Positions 1 to 7,674 of a stretch of DNA of 63,924 nt are shown here, in pieces. The stretch covers positions 1-63,924 of the forward strand of contig JAFPXY010000017.1 of assembly GCA_017394515.1 (NCBI GenBank), in the 5' to 3' direction. The notes beneath the pieces are model-generated. The model saw only the letters and a program-made list of their open reading frames with translations, did no database searches and had not been told where the DNA came from. A program made the translations under genes and the position numbers. Each line of letters opens with the position of its first letter. Positions within the stretch are counted from its first letter, which is position 1. Source of the stretch: Bacillota bacterium. GTDB taxonomy: Bacteria; Bacillota; Clostridia; Peptostreptococcales; Anaerovoracaceae.

Positions 1-1
1 G

Positions 2-43
2 ATTGTTTCGCACAGTGGAAATCCATTAAAGGGAGTTTTTTGA
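2..43 (+). CDS. possible C-terminal end of an upstream gene (partial)
   Basis: The first 42 bases read open from the window edge in one frame and end with TGA at 41-43, giving a tail that ends HSGNPLKGVF. It could be the last residues of a gene that starts outside the window. It is too short to identify, and chance openness cannot be excluded. Confidence 0.25.
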   Translation: MVSHSGNPLKGVF

Positions 44-104
44 ATGGGAAAAGCAAAACGCGGCCTGAAATTGCAGTAAGATCCTTACTCTGCAAAAAAC
101 AAAT

Positions 105-193
105 GACGGCCTAGGATTATGGAAACAAGGATTTAGGCCGTGCGAGTTTTTTGCATGACGGCCTAAATCTCAAGAATCACAAGATTAGGCCGT
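105..193. repeat. array of four alternating ACGGCCTA elements
   Basis: Four copies of an 8-bp element alternate in orientation: ACGGCCTA at 105-112 and 158-165, TAGGCCGT at 134-141 and 186-193. Start-to-start spacings are 29, 24 and 28, so same-orientation copies are 52-53 bp apart. The AAATC/GATTT extension on the gene-distal side is partly shared. GCAAAAAA lies just upstream near 91 and TTTTTTGC near 147 between copies two and three. No open reading frame uses this stretch. The same architecture with other core sequences recurs at five further places in the window. Confidence 0.75.
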
Positions 194-228
194 ATCACCA
201 TACTTATCACCATATTAAAGGGGCTGTC

Positions 229-360
229 TCATTGTGATATGCCCCATCGTACAATATAAACAGGACTCGAACCTGGGAAGGCATGGCCGTTAAGCGAGAC
301 AGTCCGGTGGACTGTCGAGTAGGCCATGTTCGAAGCAGCCGCATCGCGAAAATTGCTCAT
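229..360 (-). other. tRNA-like relic / small ORF with T-arm-like hairpin
   Basis: On the minus strand this stretch holds a perfect 7-bp hairpin (ACAGTCC loop GGT GGACTGT, near 299-315). It also holds a T-arm-like stem-loop, CAGG-TTCGAGT-CCTG, near 263-277, as in tRNA genes. It can be read as a 43-residue ORF from ATG at 360 to TGA at 229, with no ribosome binding site that I can see. I favour a tRNA-derived or repeated non-coding element over a gene, because both hairpins are strong and the peptide has no recognisable domain. Confidence 0.4.
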
Positions 361-541
361 ACATTTGGCGTTTTTTTCTTTTAGAATGTATCAATAAAAC
401 TTATACATTGAGGCTTGTTTTTTGCGGGAATGTATAAGTAGGGCAGTTGGTAGAGCGCAATTGATACATTTGCCCCGAAAAAGCCCTCCTAATGTATCAA
501 TTTGACTCATACATTTGGGCGGATTTTTTGCTAAAATGTGT
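359..541. repeat. array of eight alternating AATGTAT elements
   Basis: ATACATT (359, 403, 464, 509) alternates with AATGTAT or AATGTGT (385, 429, 491, 535). Start-to-start spacings are 26, 18, 26, 35, 27, 18 and 26, that is, two four-element blocks with a 44-bp period joined by a longer 35-bp step. The joining spacer (441-458) contains CAGTTGGTAGAGCGC, which is the sequence of a tRNA D-arm. T6GC motifs lie in the 26-bp gaps near 419 and 525. No ribosome binding site or plausible gene is present. The array ends about 70 bp before the GIY-YIG gene. Confidence 0.8.
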
Positions 542-610
542 GAGCACTTCAAAGTTTTCCCTTTAACTCCTCACTTTATATTTCCCCAAATTTATGCTAT
601 AATCTCTCCT

Positions 611-880
611 ATGAACACCAAACACTATGTCTACATTCTTAAATGCGCTGATGGCACATTCTATACAGGCTGGAGCACGGACCCGATCCGCCGCACCAAG
701 GCTCACAATTCAGGGAAGGGCGCCAAGTACACCAGGTCCCGCAGGCCGGTCACCCTGGTCTATACAGAAGAGTACGGCGACAAGTCAACGGCCCTAAAAC
801 GCGAATATGCCATCAAGCAGCTTTCAAGAAAGGACAAAGAGGAGCTTATAGCCGATTATGATAAACACGATAATTTTTGA
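611..880 (+). CDS. GIY-YIG nuclease domain protein (UPF0213-like)
   Basis: An 89-residue protein made of a single GIY-YIG domain. The YVYIL segment at residues 6-10 and YTGWS about 10 residues later form the GIY-YIG core. They are followed by Arg-rich RRTKAHN and a KYTRSRRP segment typical of the small YhbQ/UPF0213 group. Members are predicted structure-specific endonucleases; the cellular substrate is not known. I start at ATG 611 because homologous residues begin there. A TATAAT box at 598-603 lies only 7 bases before that ATG and there is no Shine-Dalgarno sequence, so the transcript may be leaderless. The 3' end overlaps the HAD gene by 23 bases, suggesting coupling. Confidence 0.88.
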   Translation: MNTKHYVYILKCADGTFYTGWSTDPIRRTKAHNSGKGAKYTRSRRPVTLVYTEEYGDKSTALKREYAIKQLSRKDKEELIADYDKHDNF

Positions 881-1454
881 CATTGGAAACGTCCTCATGA
901 AGTTCGATTATCATCCTTTCATCAAGGATCTTCTTAAGGACGATGAAACGATCGAGCATGTGAATAACGCCATGTGGTTCACGGGATATTGGAACGACAT
1001 GGATCGCGGTATGAACAGCGATCTGATCCTTCAAAAGATGATAGACGCTGAGCCTGATTATGAGGACGAGATCCGCCTGACTTTTGATAGTGTTGGACGC
1101 TGCATCAAGAAGGCCGACTACGCCATTCCGTGGATCAAGGATCTCAAGGCCAGAGGGTATAGGGTGCTTTTCCTTTCAAACTATGCGGAGCACACCATGT
1201 ACGCCAATCCCAGGGTTTTGGATTTCCTGCCGTATATGGATGGCGGGGTGTTTTCCTGCGACGAGGGCGTGGTCAAGCCGGATCCCAGGATCTACATGAC
1301 CATCATCGAGCGCTTTAATCTAAATCCGGCGGAGTGCGTGTTTTTGGATGACAGCAAGGCGAACGTCCTGACAGCCAAGGCTTACGGCATGAAGGCGATC
1401 CACTTCGAAGGCTATGAGTCCGCAAAAAATCAACTGGAGGAGTTGCTATTATGA
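858..1454 (+). CDS. HAD-superfamily hydrolase (YihX-like phosphatase)
   Basis: A 198-residue haloacid-dehalogenase-type hydrolase. Motif I is IIFDIGNVLM at residues 5-14 (the first Asp is the expected nucleophile; the second catalytic Asp is replaced by the DxGNV form typical of the YihX/epoxide-hydrolase-like subgroup). Motif II is FLSNY around residue 107. Motif III/IV is VVKPDPRIY followed by CVFLDDSKANV. Such proteins dephosphorylate small sugar phosphates; the substrate here is unknown. It overlaps the preceding gene by 23 bases and the next by ATGA, so the three genes 611-2128 probably form one operon. Confidence 0.9.
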   Translation: MINTIIFDIGNVLMKFDYHPFIKDLLKDDETIEHVNNAMWFTGYWNDMDRGMNSDLILQKMIDAEPDYEDEIRLTFDSVGRCIKKADYAIPWIKDLKARGYRVLFLSNYAEHTMYANPRVLDFLPYMDGGVFSCDEGVVKPDPRIYMTIIERFNLNPAECVFLDDSKANVLTAKAYGMKAIHFEGYESAKNQLEELLL

Positions 1455-2128
1455 ACAATGACAACACCGTAATTCTCGCTTGTACATCTCTGAAGGACTA
1501 CGTGGATGAGGCTCAGAAGCGCCTGGGCACAAACATCAAGGCCATATATGTCAGCAGGCTCTACCACAGGGATCCCAAGGAGATGCGCGAGCACATTTTA
1601 GAGAAGCTGGATAATCTCCCTGAGGGCACAGAAAATGTCCTAGTTTGCATGGGCTACTGCGGCGGCTCCTGGGAAGGTGTCGCAAAAAACTCCTGCCGCA
1701 TCGTTCTCCCCAGGATCGACGATTGCGTTTCCCTGGTGATGCAGCTCACGGATGAGCCCAAGTCGAACCTTAAGGAAGACAAGCACTTCTACGTGAGAGA
1801 TAAAGATCCTTCTAAGGAATCCATCAAAGCCATTTTTGAACACATGGCGAATGCCCAGAATCTGGACCAGGAGACCAGGGAAAAGTACCATAAACACTGG
1901 CAGGATATGTATGAGGAGATAGACATCATCGACACACCCATCAATGACGCCAGAAGCCAGGAGTACTATGATAAAGTGAAGGTAGACGCTGACTGGCTCG
2001 ATGCCAGACTGGAATACGTTATGGGCGGCACCCACATGATCGAAAAGCTCATTAAAGGCGACTGGGACGATCAATTTTTGGTCCTTGAACCAGGCGAGCC
2101 CGCCACCAAAGCAGAGATGCTCATATAA
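1451..2128 (+). CDS. DUF1638 domain protein
   Basis: A 225-residue soluble protein that fits the DUF1638 family. A central LVCMGYCGGSWEGV segment (about residues 64-77) and the following RIVLPRIDDCVSLVM are the recognisable family features. In relatives encoded beside corrinoid methyltransferases, DUF1638 is suspected to act in one-carbon or cobalamin chemistry, but no activity is established and no such genes are adjacent here. Its start codon overlaps the stop of the HAD gene (ATGA), so it is translated from the same message. No membrane segment or signal peptide is visible. Confidence 0.75.
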   Translation: MNNDNTVILACTSLKDYVDEAQKRLGTNIKAIYVSRLYHRDPKEMREHILEKLDNLPEGTENVLVCMGYCGGSWEGVAKNSCRIVLPRIDDCVSLVMQLTDEPKSNLKEDKHFYVRDKDPSKESIKAIFEHMANAQNLDQETREKYHKHWQDMYEEIDIIDTPINDARSQEYYDKVKVDADWLDARLEYVMGGTHMIEKLIKGDWDDQFLVLEPGEPATKAEMLI

Positions 2129-2151
2129 AATTAAAAAGGAAAGGTGAAGAT

Positions 2152-3093
2152 ATGAGTTCATTCAAAAATTTAAGAATAGTAGATAATTTTTATCAGACAT
2201 CTGCATTCATTCCCATGCCAACTGTGTGCATCAGCACCATAAACGATGATGGCAGTCTGAACATAGGGTCATATTCACTGGTATTCCCGTACTACATAGC
2301 AGGGAAGGGAAGATACGCCATGCTTCTTGAATGCAGAAATACTTCCAACACCTGCCACAACCTTCTGAAGCGCGGCAAGTGCGCCATCAATTTCATACCA
2401 GATGACAAAAAATATTTCAAGGAAGCAGTGCGCCTGGGATATCCCGGTCCTTCTGAGGAGAAGATGAAGGAGAATCGCTTCACCATGGAACCTGGCCAGG
2501 CAGACCCGGAGGACAAGGAGCGCCCGCCGGTCATCGCTGAAGCTTTCCAGGTCTTCGAGTGCACCTGGAACAAAGAACTGGAGAACGCAGGCAAGTTCAA
2601 CGCCGACGATATCGATGACGGCCATCCAGGCCCCTACAATGACTTCAATGGCATTACATCCAAATATGGCGCACACTTTATTTTGAACATCGACGATATC
2701 CTCATGAAGGAGCAGTATTACGATGCCATCGTTAACGGCGTGAACAAAAATAACTTCCCGCCAGTTCCCGTGGATTACGGTTACAGAGACAGCACGAACT
2801 TCTGGTACACCCAGTTCCCTAAGGGCTTAAAGAAGCCCATCTCTGAGCCTATTCCGGCACCTAAGGAAGTAGATATCATGTCTATCAAATACGCTGCAAA
2901 CCGCTGCGATGATACCATTAAATTCACTGACGAAGCCCTCATGAACTTCGTTAAGGTCCCGAGACCTTTCCTTAAGACCGTGCTTAACGGCTGCATAGCC
3001 TGGGCAAAAGAAAACAACGTCACATTGATCACTGATGAACACGTAAAGATCATCAACGATAAGAGACGCGCGGAGAAGGAAGGCAAGAGATAA
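2152..3093 (+). CDS. flavin reductase-like (flavoredoxin-type) protein
   Basis: A 313-residue protein with a split-barrel flavin-binding fold of the flavin reductase-like/DIM6 family in its first about 200 residues. MPTVCISTINDDGSLNIGSYSL near the N-terminus and NTSNTCHNLLKRG are typical of FMN-binding members. The family includes flavoredoxins and NAD(P)H:FMN reductases; the partner here is not apparent. The last about 100 residues (a PRPFLKTVLNGCI segment) form a C-terminal extension similar to a PCP-reductase-like helical domain, which is inference only. The ribosome binding site AAAGGTGAAG precedes the ATG, and a 23-base gap from the DUF1638 gene suggests it could be the last gene of that operon. 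Confidence 0.75.
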   Translation: MSSFKNLRIVDNFYQTSAFIPMPTVCISTINDDGSLNIGSYSLVFPYYIAGKGRYAMLLECRNTSNTCHNLLKRGKCAINFIPDDKKYFKEAVRLGYPGPSEEKMKENRFTMEPGQADPEDKERPPVIAEAFQVFECTWNKELENAGKFNADDIDDGHPGPYNDFNGITSKYGAHFILNIDDILMKEQYYDAIVNGVNKNNFPPVPVDYGYRDSTNFWYTQFPKGLKKPISEPIPAPKEVDIMSIKYAANRCDDTIKFTDEALMNFVKVPRPFLKTVLNGCIAWAKENNVTLITDEHVKIINDKRRAEKEGKR

Positions 3094-3120
3094 TTATATG
3101 CATTTATATGCAGTTTGTTC

Positions 3121-3149
3121 TTGATTTTTTGCATAGATAAATGTATACT
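3121..3149 (+). promoter_or_regulatory. sigma-A-type promoter for the secreted protein at 3188
   Basis: TTGATT (3121-3126) and TATACT (3144-3149) are separated by 17 bases, directly upstream of the GGGAGGGG ribosome binding site and ATG 3188. The spacer contains the recurrent TTTTTTGC motif. Confidence 0.6.
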
Positions 3150-3187
3150 TTAATAAAGTAAACAATTGAACTTTGGGAGGGGAAACC

Positions 3188-4372
3188 ATGAAAAAGTACC
3201 TGAAAATTTTAATTCCTTTATTGGTCGTTGTTACGGTATTGATCATCGGTACCAGCATCGCTTTTGCAGATGAGGAAGTGCCGGTAAAGGCGATCAATAC
3301 TGATTCAGTTTCCAAGCCTACGTTTGGAGACCCTTTGCAGGTTGCTTATGGATCTGTTGATGGCAAGAAAGTTTTCGCTACATACGCTGTTACAGCTCCT
3401 GCTACCGGTAAAATGTATATAGATGTTAAGGCTGCAGAAACTAATCAATATGGAATTACCTCTGCAATTGGCACAGTTTCCGACGGAGACTCTTTTAGTT
3501 ACTATGATAACAGAACCAGCTATACATCACCAGGTGCTACTGATTTAGGCATAGGATGCTTTGATGTAGTTAAAGGCAAGACATACTATGTAGGACTGAA
3601 TTCTACTCTTGAAACTACTGCTACAGTTCAGGTCAAAGCATATATCATTCCCTATGCTAACAACAGAACCCTTAAAGCATCCAGCACTTTTACAATTGCT
3701 TCTGCGATCAAGGGAATCGACAATAAAGAAACAGCACTTTACTATAAGATAAAGCCTACCAAGACCGGTGTTATTACAGTTACCCTGAAGAATTATGGCA
3801 GCTCTGACTCCTATGGATATATCACTCTTTATAACTCCAGCAAGAAAGTTCGTTCAGAGAAGTTAAGGTATTCATCCACAAGCAGCTCATACAAGGTTCG
3901 CTTTGGTGTGAAGAAGGGCGTCACATATTATCTGAAGGCGACTGGAATTTATGGATACTCTAAAGAGAACTACAAATACGGCATCAAGTATTCCATCAAG
4001 GCTGCTACAGACCGCAGCCTTTCCAAGAAGTCAAATGCTAAGACCCTTAAGAGAGGGGCAACTGCTACAGCTACCCTGTTCACTGCAAATGGATCTACAG
4101 AGACAGATTGGTACAAGTTCAAGGTAACCAAAGCAAGGGAAACAGTTCTTAAGATTGATCTCACTGAAATGAGAGGAAGTGACCAAAAAATTACCATAAC
4201 ATCTTATAAGGGCTCCAAAAAGATTGGATCATCTACTTTATATCCTGGGAATTCATATGACTATACGATAAAAGATATACTTACAGGAAAGGCTAGCACC
4301 GGAACTTACTATATCAAACTAACCAAGACAAAGAAGCTGAGCGGCAAGTATAAGATAAAATATGCTCAGTAA
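3188..4372 (+). CDS. secreted protein with repeated beta-sandwich (PPC-like) domains
   Basis: A 394-residue exported protein. Residues 1-28 form a signal peptide (KKYLK, then a long hydrophobic run, cleavage after AFA). The mature part is rich in Ser, Thr, Tyr and Lys. It seems to hold three similar beta-sandwich units, each containing a 'YYKIKPTKTGVITVTL / WYKFKVTKARETVLKIDL' type strand pair that resembles bacterial pre-peptidase C-terminal domains. No catalytic domain, sorting signal or surface-layer module is seen, so an extracellular binding role is a guess. I chose ATG 3188 over an upstream in-frame start because GGGAGGGGAAACC lies just before it. A terminator follows. Confidence 0.8.
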   Translation: MKKYLKILIPLLVVVTVLIIGTSIAFADEEVPVKAINTDSVSKPTFGDPLQVAYGSVDGKKVFATYAVTAPATGKMYIDVKAAETNQYGITSAIGTVSDGDSFSYYDNRTSYTSPGATDLGIGCFDVVKGKTYYVGLNSTLETTATVQVKAYIIPYANNRTLKASSTFTIASAIKGIDNKETALYYKIKPTKTGVITVTLKNYGSSDSYGYITLYNSSKKVRSEKLRYSSTSSSYKVRFGVKKGVTYYLKATGIYGYSKENYKYGIKYSIKAATDRSLSKKSNAKTLKRGATATATLFTANGSTETDWYKFKVTKARETVLKIDLTEMRGSDQKITITSYKGSKKIGSSTLYPGNSYDYTIKDILTGKASTGTYYIKLTKTKKLSGKYKIKYAQ

Positions 4373-4387
4373 TAGTTGAATGAAATC

Positions 4388-4411
4388 AAAGAGCCCCGCT
4401 GGGGCTCTTTA
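4388..4411 (+). terminator. rho-independent terminator
   Basis: A perfect 10-bp stem (AAAGAGCCCC, loop GCT, GGGGCTCTTT) lies 16 bases after the stop codon of the secreted protein gene; the U-tract is short. Confidence 0.75.
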
Positions 4412-4455
4412 GATAGGAACAGATAATCAAAAAATCATATAGAGGAGGTTTAAAA

Positions 4456-5268
4456 ATGGAAGAATTAACCAAAACCATCATTGATATGGCGACTAATTAC
4501 GGCGGCAAGATACTTCTCGCTCTGGTGGTCTTTATCGTAGGACGTATCGTCATCAGATCGCTGAACAAGGCGGTAGCCAAGGGATTTGACAAGACAAATC
4601 TTGACCCCTCCGTCATAAATATTTTGAAACAGTTCGTCAATATTTTGCTGTACGTGATCCTGGTAATCAGTATCATTCAGATCCTTGGCGTACCTATGGC
4701 AAGCGTTGTAGCAGTTCTCGCATCCTGCGGACTTGCTATCGGCCTCGCTCTTCAGGGAGCGCTCACAAACGTTGCCGGCGGAATCATGCTTCTCATCACC
4801 AAGCCCTTCAAGGTAGGTGATTTCGTTGAGGCATCCGGAGGAACCGGCGTTGTCAAGGAATCCAGCTTGCTTTATACCACCATCGTGACAACTGATAACA
4901 AGAGAATCGTAGTACCCAACGGCAGCCTGATGAACGCGGTAGTAACCAACTACACCGCTGAAGGAACCAGAAGGGTCGACATCGACTACAAGATCACCAA
5001 CGACATAGACGCTGAATTCGTCAAGAAGGTCCTTGTGGAAGCAGAAGCTGCAACTCCCGGCGTTTTCGAAGATCCGGCACCTTTTGCAAGACTTGTTGGT
5101 GTGGATGATGATACATACATCTTCCAGACCAGAGCATGGTGTGAAGCCGCTGAGTACTGGAATGTTTACTTCGATGTAATCGAGAACTGCAGTGCAGCCT
5201 TAAGAGCCAACGGCATCGATGATCCTGAAGAGAGAATCGCTATCCGCATGGTCAAGGATGAAGAATAA
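4456..5268 (+). CDS. mscS: small-conductance mechanosensitive channel (MscS family)
   Basis: A 270-residue membrane channel that opens under membrane tension and releases solutes during hypo-osmotic shock. Two N-terminal hydrophobic helices (about residues 18-35 and 62-85) are followed by the pore helix, ALASCGLAIGLALQGAL with its Ala/Gly periodicity, and the FKVGDFVE start of the cytoplasmic beta domain. VVPNGSLMNAVVTNYT is the family's conserved strand. Length matches the short YggB-type channel (E. coli MscS has 286 residues). A GGAGG ribosome binding site precedes the ATG. It is followed after 20 bases by the ArsC-like gene, so the two may share a transcript. Confidence 0.95.
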   Translation: MEELTKTIIDMATNYGGKILLALVVFIVGRIVIRSLNKAVAKGFDKTNLDPSVINILKQFVNILLYVILVISIIQILGVPMASVVAVLASCGLAIGLALQGALTNVAGGIMLLITKPFKVGDFVEASGGTGVVKESSLLYTTIVTTDNKRIVVPNGSLMNAVVTNYTAEGTRRVDIDYKITNDIDAEFVKKVLVEAEAATPGVFEDPAPFARLVGVDDDTYIFQTRAWCEAAEYWNVYFDVIENCSAALRANGIDDPEERIAIRMVKDEE

Positions 5269-5288
5269 ACACAGGAAGGAGATAATAT

Positions 5289-5639
5289 ATGCTGGTTTTA
5301 TGCTATCCCAGATGCGGTACCTGCAAAAAAGCCCTGAAGTGGCTTGAGGACAATGGTCTGGAGTATGAGTACAGACATATCGTGGAGAACAATCCTACCA
5401 GAGATGAACTGAAGGATTGGTACGAGAGGAGCGGACTGCCATTAAAGAAGTTTTTCAATACCAGTGGCCTTAAGTATAAAGAACTCAACCTCAAGGACAG
5501 GATTCCTGAAATGACCGAAGATGAGATCTTCGATCTGCTTTCCACAGACGGAATGCTGGTCAAGAGACCTATCCTCCTTGAGGGTGATAAAGTCCTCGTT
5601 GGATTTAAAGTAGAAGAGTGGGAAACTCTTAAGAAATAA
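5289..5639 (+). CDS. ArsC/Spx-like thioredoxin-fold protein
   Basis: A 116-residue member of the arsenate reductase-like (ArsC/YffB/Spx) family. The N-terminal LCYPRCGTCKKAL contains CxxC at about residues 10-13, and KRPILLEGDKVLVGF near residue 93 is the conserved cis-Pro/substrate loop. Members are thiol-dependent reductases or RNA polymerase-binding Spx regulators. Presence of both cysteines fits either, and no arsenic genes lie nearby, so arsenate is not a safe substrate call. The short gaps to mscS (20 bases) and mazG (12 bases) suggest a small operon. Confidence 0.85.
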   Translation: MLVLCYPRCGTCKKALKWLEDNGLEYEYRHIVENNPTRDELKDWYERSGLPLKKFFNTSGLKYKELNLKDRIPEMTEDEIFDLLSTDGMLVKRPILLEGDKVLVGFKVEEWETLKK

Positions 5640-5651
5640 GGAGAAGGTTAT

Positions 5652-6125
5652 ATGGCACAGATTGATGAACTCAAAGAGGTGGTAAAGCGCCTGAGACACG
5701 AGGGCGGCTGCCCCTGGGACATGGTCCAGACCCATGAGAGCCTGAAACCGGAGCTTATAGAAGAGGCCAGCGAGGTGCTCTCGGGAATAAATGTATACCT
5801 TGAGACAGGAAACGGCGAAAGCATGAAGGAAGAGCTTGGAGATCTGCTTCTTCAGATAGTTTTTCACGCCAGCCTGGCGGAGGACGAGGGGCTCTTCAAT
5901 TTCGAAGATGTAGCCGAGACCGTGAAGCAAAAAATGATCGTCCGGCACCCTCATGTATTCGGAGAGGTAAAGGTCGACGGAGTTGAGGAAGTTCTAACCC
6001 ACTGGGAGGATATCAAGCGCGCTCAGAAGAAGGGCAAAGAATGGATGGATGCAAAGCTGCCAGAGGCCTTTGAGGAGGCCAAGGAACTCATCGAAAGAGC
6101 TAAGGAGAGAAAAGGATTAAAATAA
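5652..6125 (+). CDS. mazG: MazG-type nucleoside triphosphate pyrophosphohydrolase
   Basis: A 157-residue single-domain MazG protein. It shows the signature CPWDMVQTHESLKPELIEEASEV (Trp and the Glu residues of the EExxE magnesium site) and then ELGDLLLQIVFHASLAEDEG, the second metal-binding helix. MazG enzymes hydrolyse non-canonical or stress-related NTPs to NMP and pyrophosphate. Full-length E. coli MazG has two such domains; this one has one, as in many Firmicutes. AGGAGAAGG precedes the ATG. It is the last gene before an accessory block. Confidence 0.92.
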   Translation: MAQIDELKEVVKRLRHEGGCPWDMVQTHESLKPELIEEASEVLSGINVYLETGNGESMKEELGDLLLQIVFHASLAEDEGLFNFEDVAETVKQKMIVRHPHVFGEVKVDGVEEVLTHWEDIKRAQKKGKEWMDAKLPEAFEEAKELIERAKERKGLK

Positions 6126-6198
6126 CTTTTCAAAAAATGTCAACCAAATATCAACTAAATATCAACTATATTTTTTGGAAGTTATTTTTTGGAATCTC

Positions 6199-6231
6199 AA
6201 AAAGGATGTCTAATTCAGGCATCCTTTTTCG
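6199..6231 (+). terminator. terminator, copy 1 of a repeated element
   Basis: AAAAAGGATG (6199-6208) and CATCCTTTTT (6220-6229) form a 10-bp stem around TCTAATTCAGG, followed by TTTTTCGTTATA. The same stem and tail recur at 7618 and 11608, see findings. Confidence 0.85.
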
Positions 6232-6322
6232 TTATATATTAAGAAAAGGGGAGAGACAGAAAGGCCTGACTTTAGACATTTAAGGGAGAGTTTGATATAA
6301 TGATTATCGGAGAGGTGTATAT

Positions 6323-6865
6323 ATGATTCCGACAGTCATATTTATGACATTTGAATACCCTAAAGATGATGATAGATTCAGCACTTTAGTCATTAAGTAT
6401 TGGGATGTGCTGGTGAATGTAGCCAGGGAAATACTAGGAAACAACAGCGATGCTGAAGAGGCCGCGCAGGAGGCCTTCATCAAGCTGTATGTCGATTTTG
6501 ATAAATATAAAGGCTATGATGACAAGAGCCTGGTTTCCCTGATGTACTTGATCACCAAAAGCCGCGCTATAGATATATACAGAAAGAACAAAAGCAACAG
6601 CAATGTTCTAACCGCATATAACGATGAAGTGACTCCAAGCCCATCAACTTTCATTGACAGTGAGTATAACAAGCTGTCGGAAGCAATGCTGAAGTTATCT
6701 GAAACAGATCGTAAGGCTATCATGCTGAAGTATTACTATGAATACGGTGTAGAAGAGATAGCGGAATCTTTTGGAATAGGAGTCCAAGGAGCATATAAAA
6801 AGATAGAGCGCGCTAAGAAAAAACTGGCTTCTCTGATAAAGGAGATCGAAAATGGACAAGACTAG
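6323..6865 (+). CDS. ECF-type RNA polymerase sigma factor
   Basis: A 180-residue sigma-70-family factor of ECF architecture. Region 2 spans about residues 20-95 (YWDVLVNVAREILGNNSDAEEAAQEAFIKLY, then SLMYLITKSRAIDIYRK). Region 4 spans about residues 118-175 (LSETDRKAIMLKYYYEYGVEEIAESFGIGVQGAYKKIERAKKKL, a helix-turn-helix). It should direct transcription of a small regulon, perhaps including the secreted proteins that follow. A TATAAT at about 6295-6300 and GGAGAGGTG precede the ATG. It overlaps the DUF4367 gene by 14 bases, the usual sigma/anti-sigma arrangement. A broken relative with a closely similar leader sits at 11780. Confidence 0.9.
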   Translation: MIPTVIFMTFEYPKDDDRFSTLVIKYWDVLVNVAREILGNNSDAEEAAQEAFIKLYVDFDKYKGYDDKSLVSLMYLITKSRAIDIYRKNKSNSNVLTAYNDEVTPSPSTFIDSEYNKLSEAMLKLSETDRKAIMLKYYYEYGVEEIAESFGIGVQGAYKKIERAKKKLASLIKEIENGQD

Positions 6866-7559
6866 AATTGATGACAAAGCTTTAAAAGAGGTCTCCGAAC
6901 TTCTCGCTAAGGCAGAGGGCGAGTTGATACTGGAGAAGTATGGGGGCTCTATGCACTCCCCGGAAGAACTGAAGGCTAAGGCAGATGAAATAAAGAGGAT
7001 CGCAGAAGGCCGCCAAAGGAAAGCTAAACCCAAACTATGGAGGACAGTACTTAAGAAGGCAGCTATTGTAATACTGGCACTGGGAGTGTCTTTAGGCGCA
7101 GTATGCGCTTTAAGCGAGGAAGCCAGAGCCATGGTAGCCAACTGGTATAGAGAAATAGTGGGCGATCATATAATCTATCATTTCCAAGGCGAAGACAACG
7201 GGCAGGCTATAAGCGTACCGACTTTCGGATGGCTGCCGGAGGGGTTCGAGCAGAGGGATACGTACCAGGATGATAGTATTTATGACACTTGGTTTGAAGA
7301 TAGTGAAGGCGAGTCAATTTATTTTGGATGTTATAGGGTAGGAATATCCGATATAACTGAATTAATCACACCTGAAGATAATCTTGAGATAATAATTGTT
7401 AATGGCTTGAAATGTGACTATTATCAGACCTTGGATGAAGATGAAGCAAGCTTTTTGATATGGCAGGACGATAAGAACAATGTCGTTTGTGAATTAGGAG
7501 CAACATTAGATAAAGAAACAATTGTCAAGATTGCAGAAAACATTATCTTTGACAACTAG
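6852..7559 (+). CDS. DUF4367 membrane protein, probable anti-sigma factor
   Basis: A 235-residue protein with a cytoplasmic N-terminal part (residues 1-60, charged). One transmembrane helix follows at about residues 70-86 (IVILALGVSLGAVCAL). The extracellular part resembles DUF4367, including FGWLPEGFEQRD and the later LIWQDDKNNVV strand. Clostridial DUF4367 proteins are regularly encoded directly after ECF sigma genes, and the 14-base overlap here supports translational coupling. An anti-sigma function is inferred from topology and context, not from a recognised zinc-binding anti-sigma domain, which is not visible. Confidence 0.8.
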   Translation: MDKTRIDDKALKEVSELLAKAEGELILEKYGGSMHSPEELKAKADEIKRIAEGRQRKAKPKLWRTVLKKAAIVILALGVSLGAVCALSEEARAMVANWYREIVGDHIIYHFQGEDNGQAISVPTFGWLPEGFEQRDTYQDDSIYDTWFEDSEGESIYFGCYRVGISDITELITPEDNLEIIIVNGLKCDYYQTLDEDEASFLIWQDDKNNVVCELGATLDKETIVKIAENIIFDN

Positions 7560-7617
7560 AATTATGTTTGCGGAATAATTAAATAAAACAATATTTAGTA
7601 ATGTGGATAAAAGCTGT

Positions 7618-7648
7618 AAAAGGATGTCTAATGTAGGCATCCTTTTTC
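7618..7648 (+). terminator. terminator, copy 2 of a repeated element
   Basis: AAAGGATG and CATCCTTTTT enclose TCTAATGTAGG, followed by TTTTTCGTTATGAGAGTTAGAAGGG. It is nearly identical to copies at 6199 and 11608. It lies between the DUF4367 gene and the small secreted protein. Confidence 0.85.
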
Positions 7649-7674
7649 GTTATGAGAGTTAGAAGGGAGGTGAG

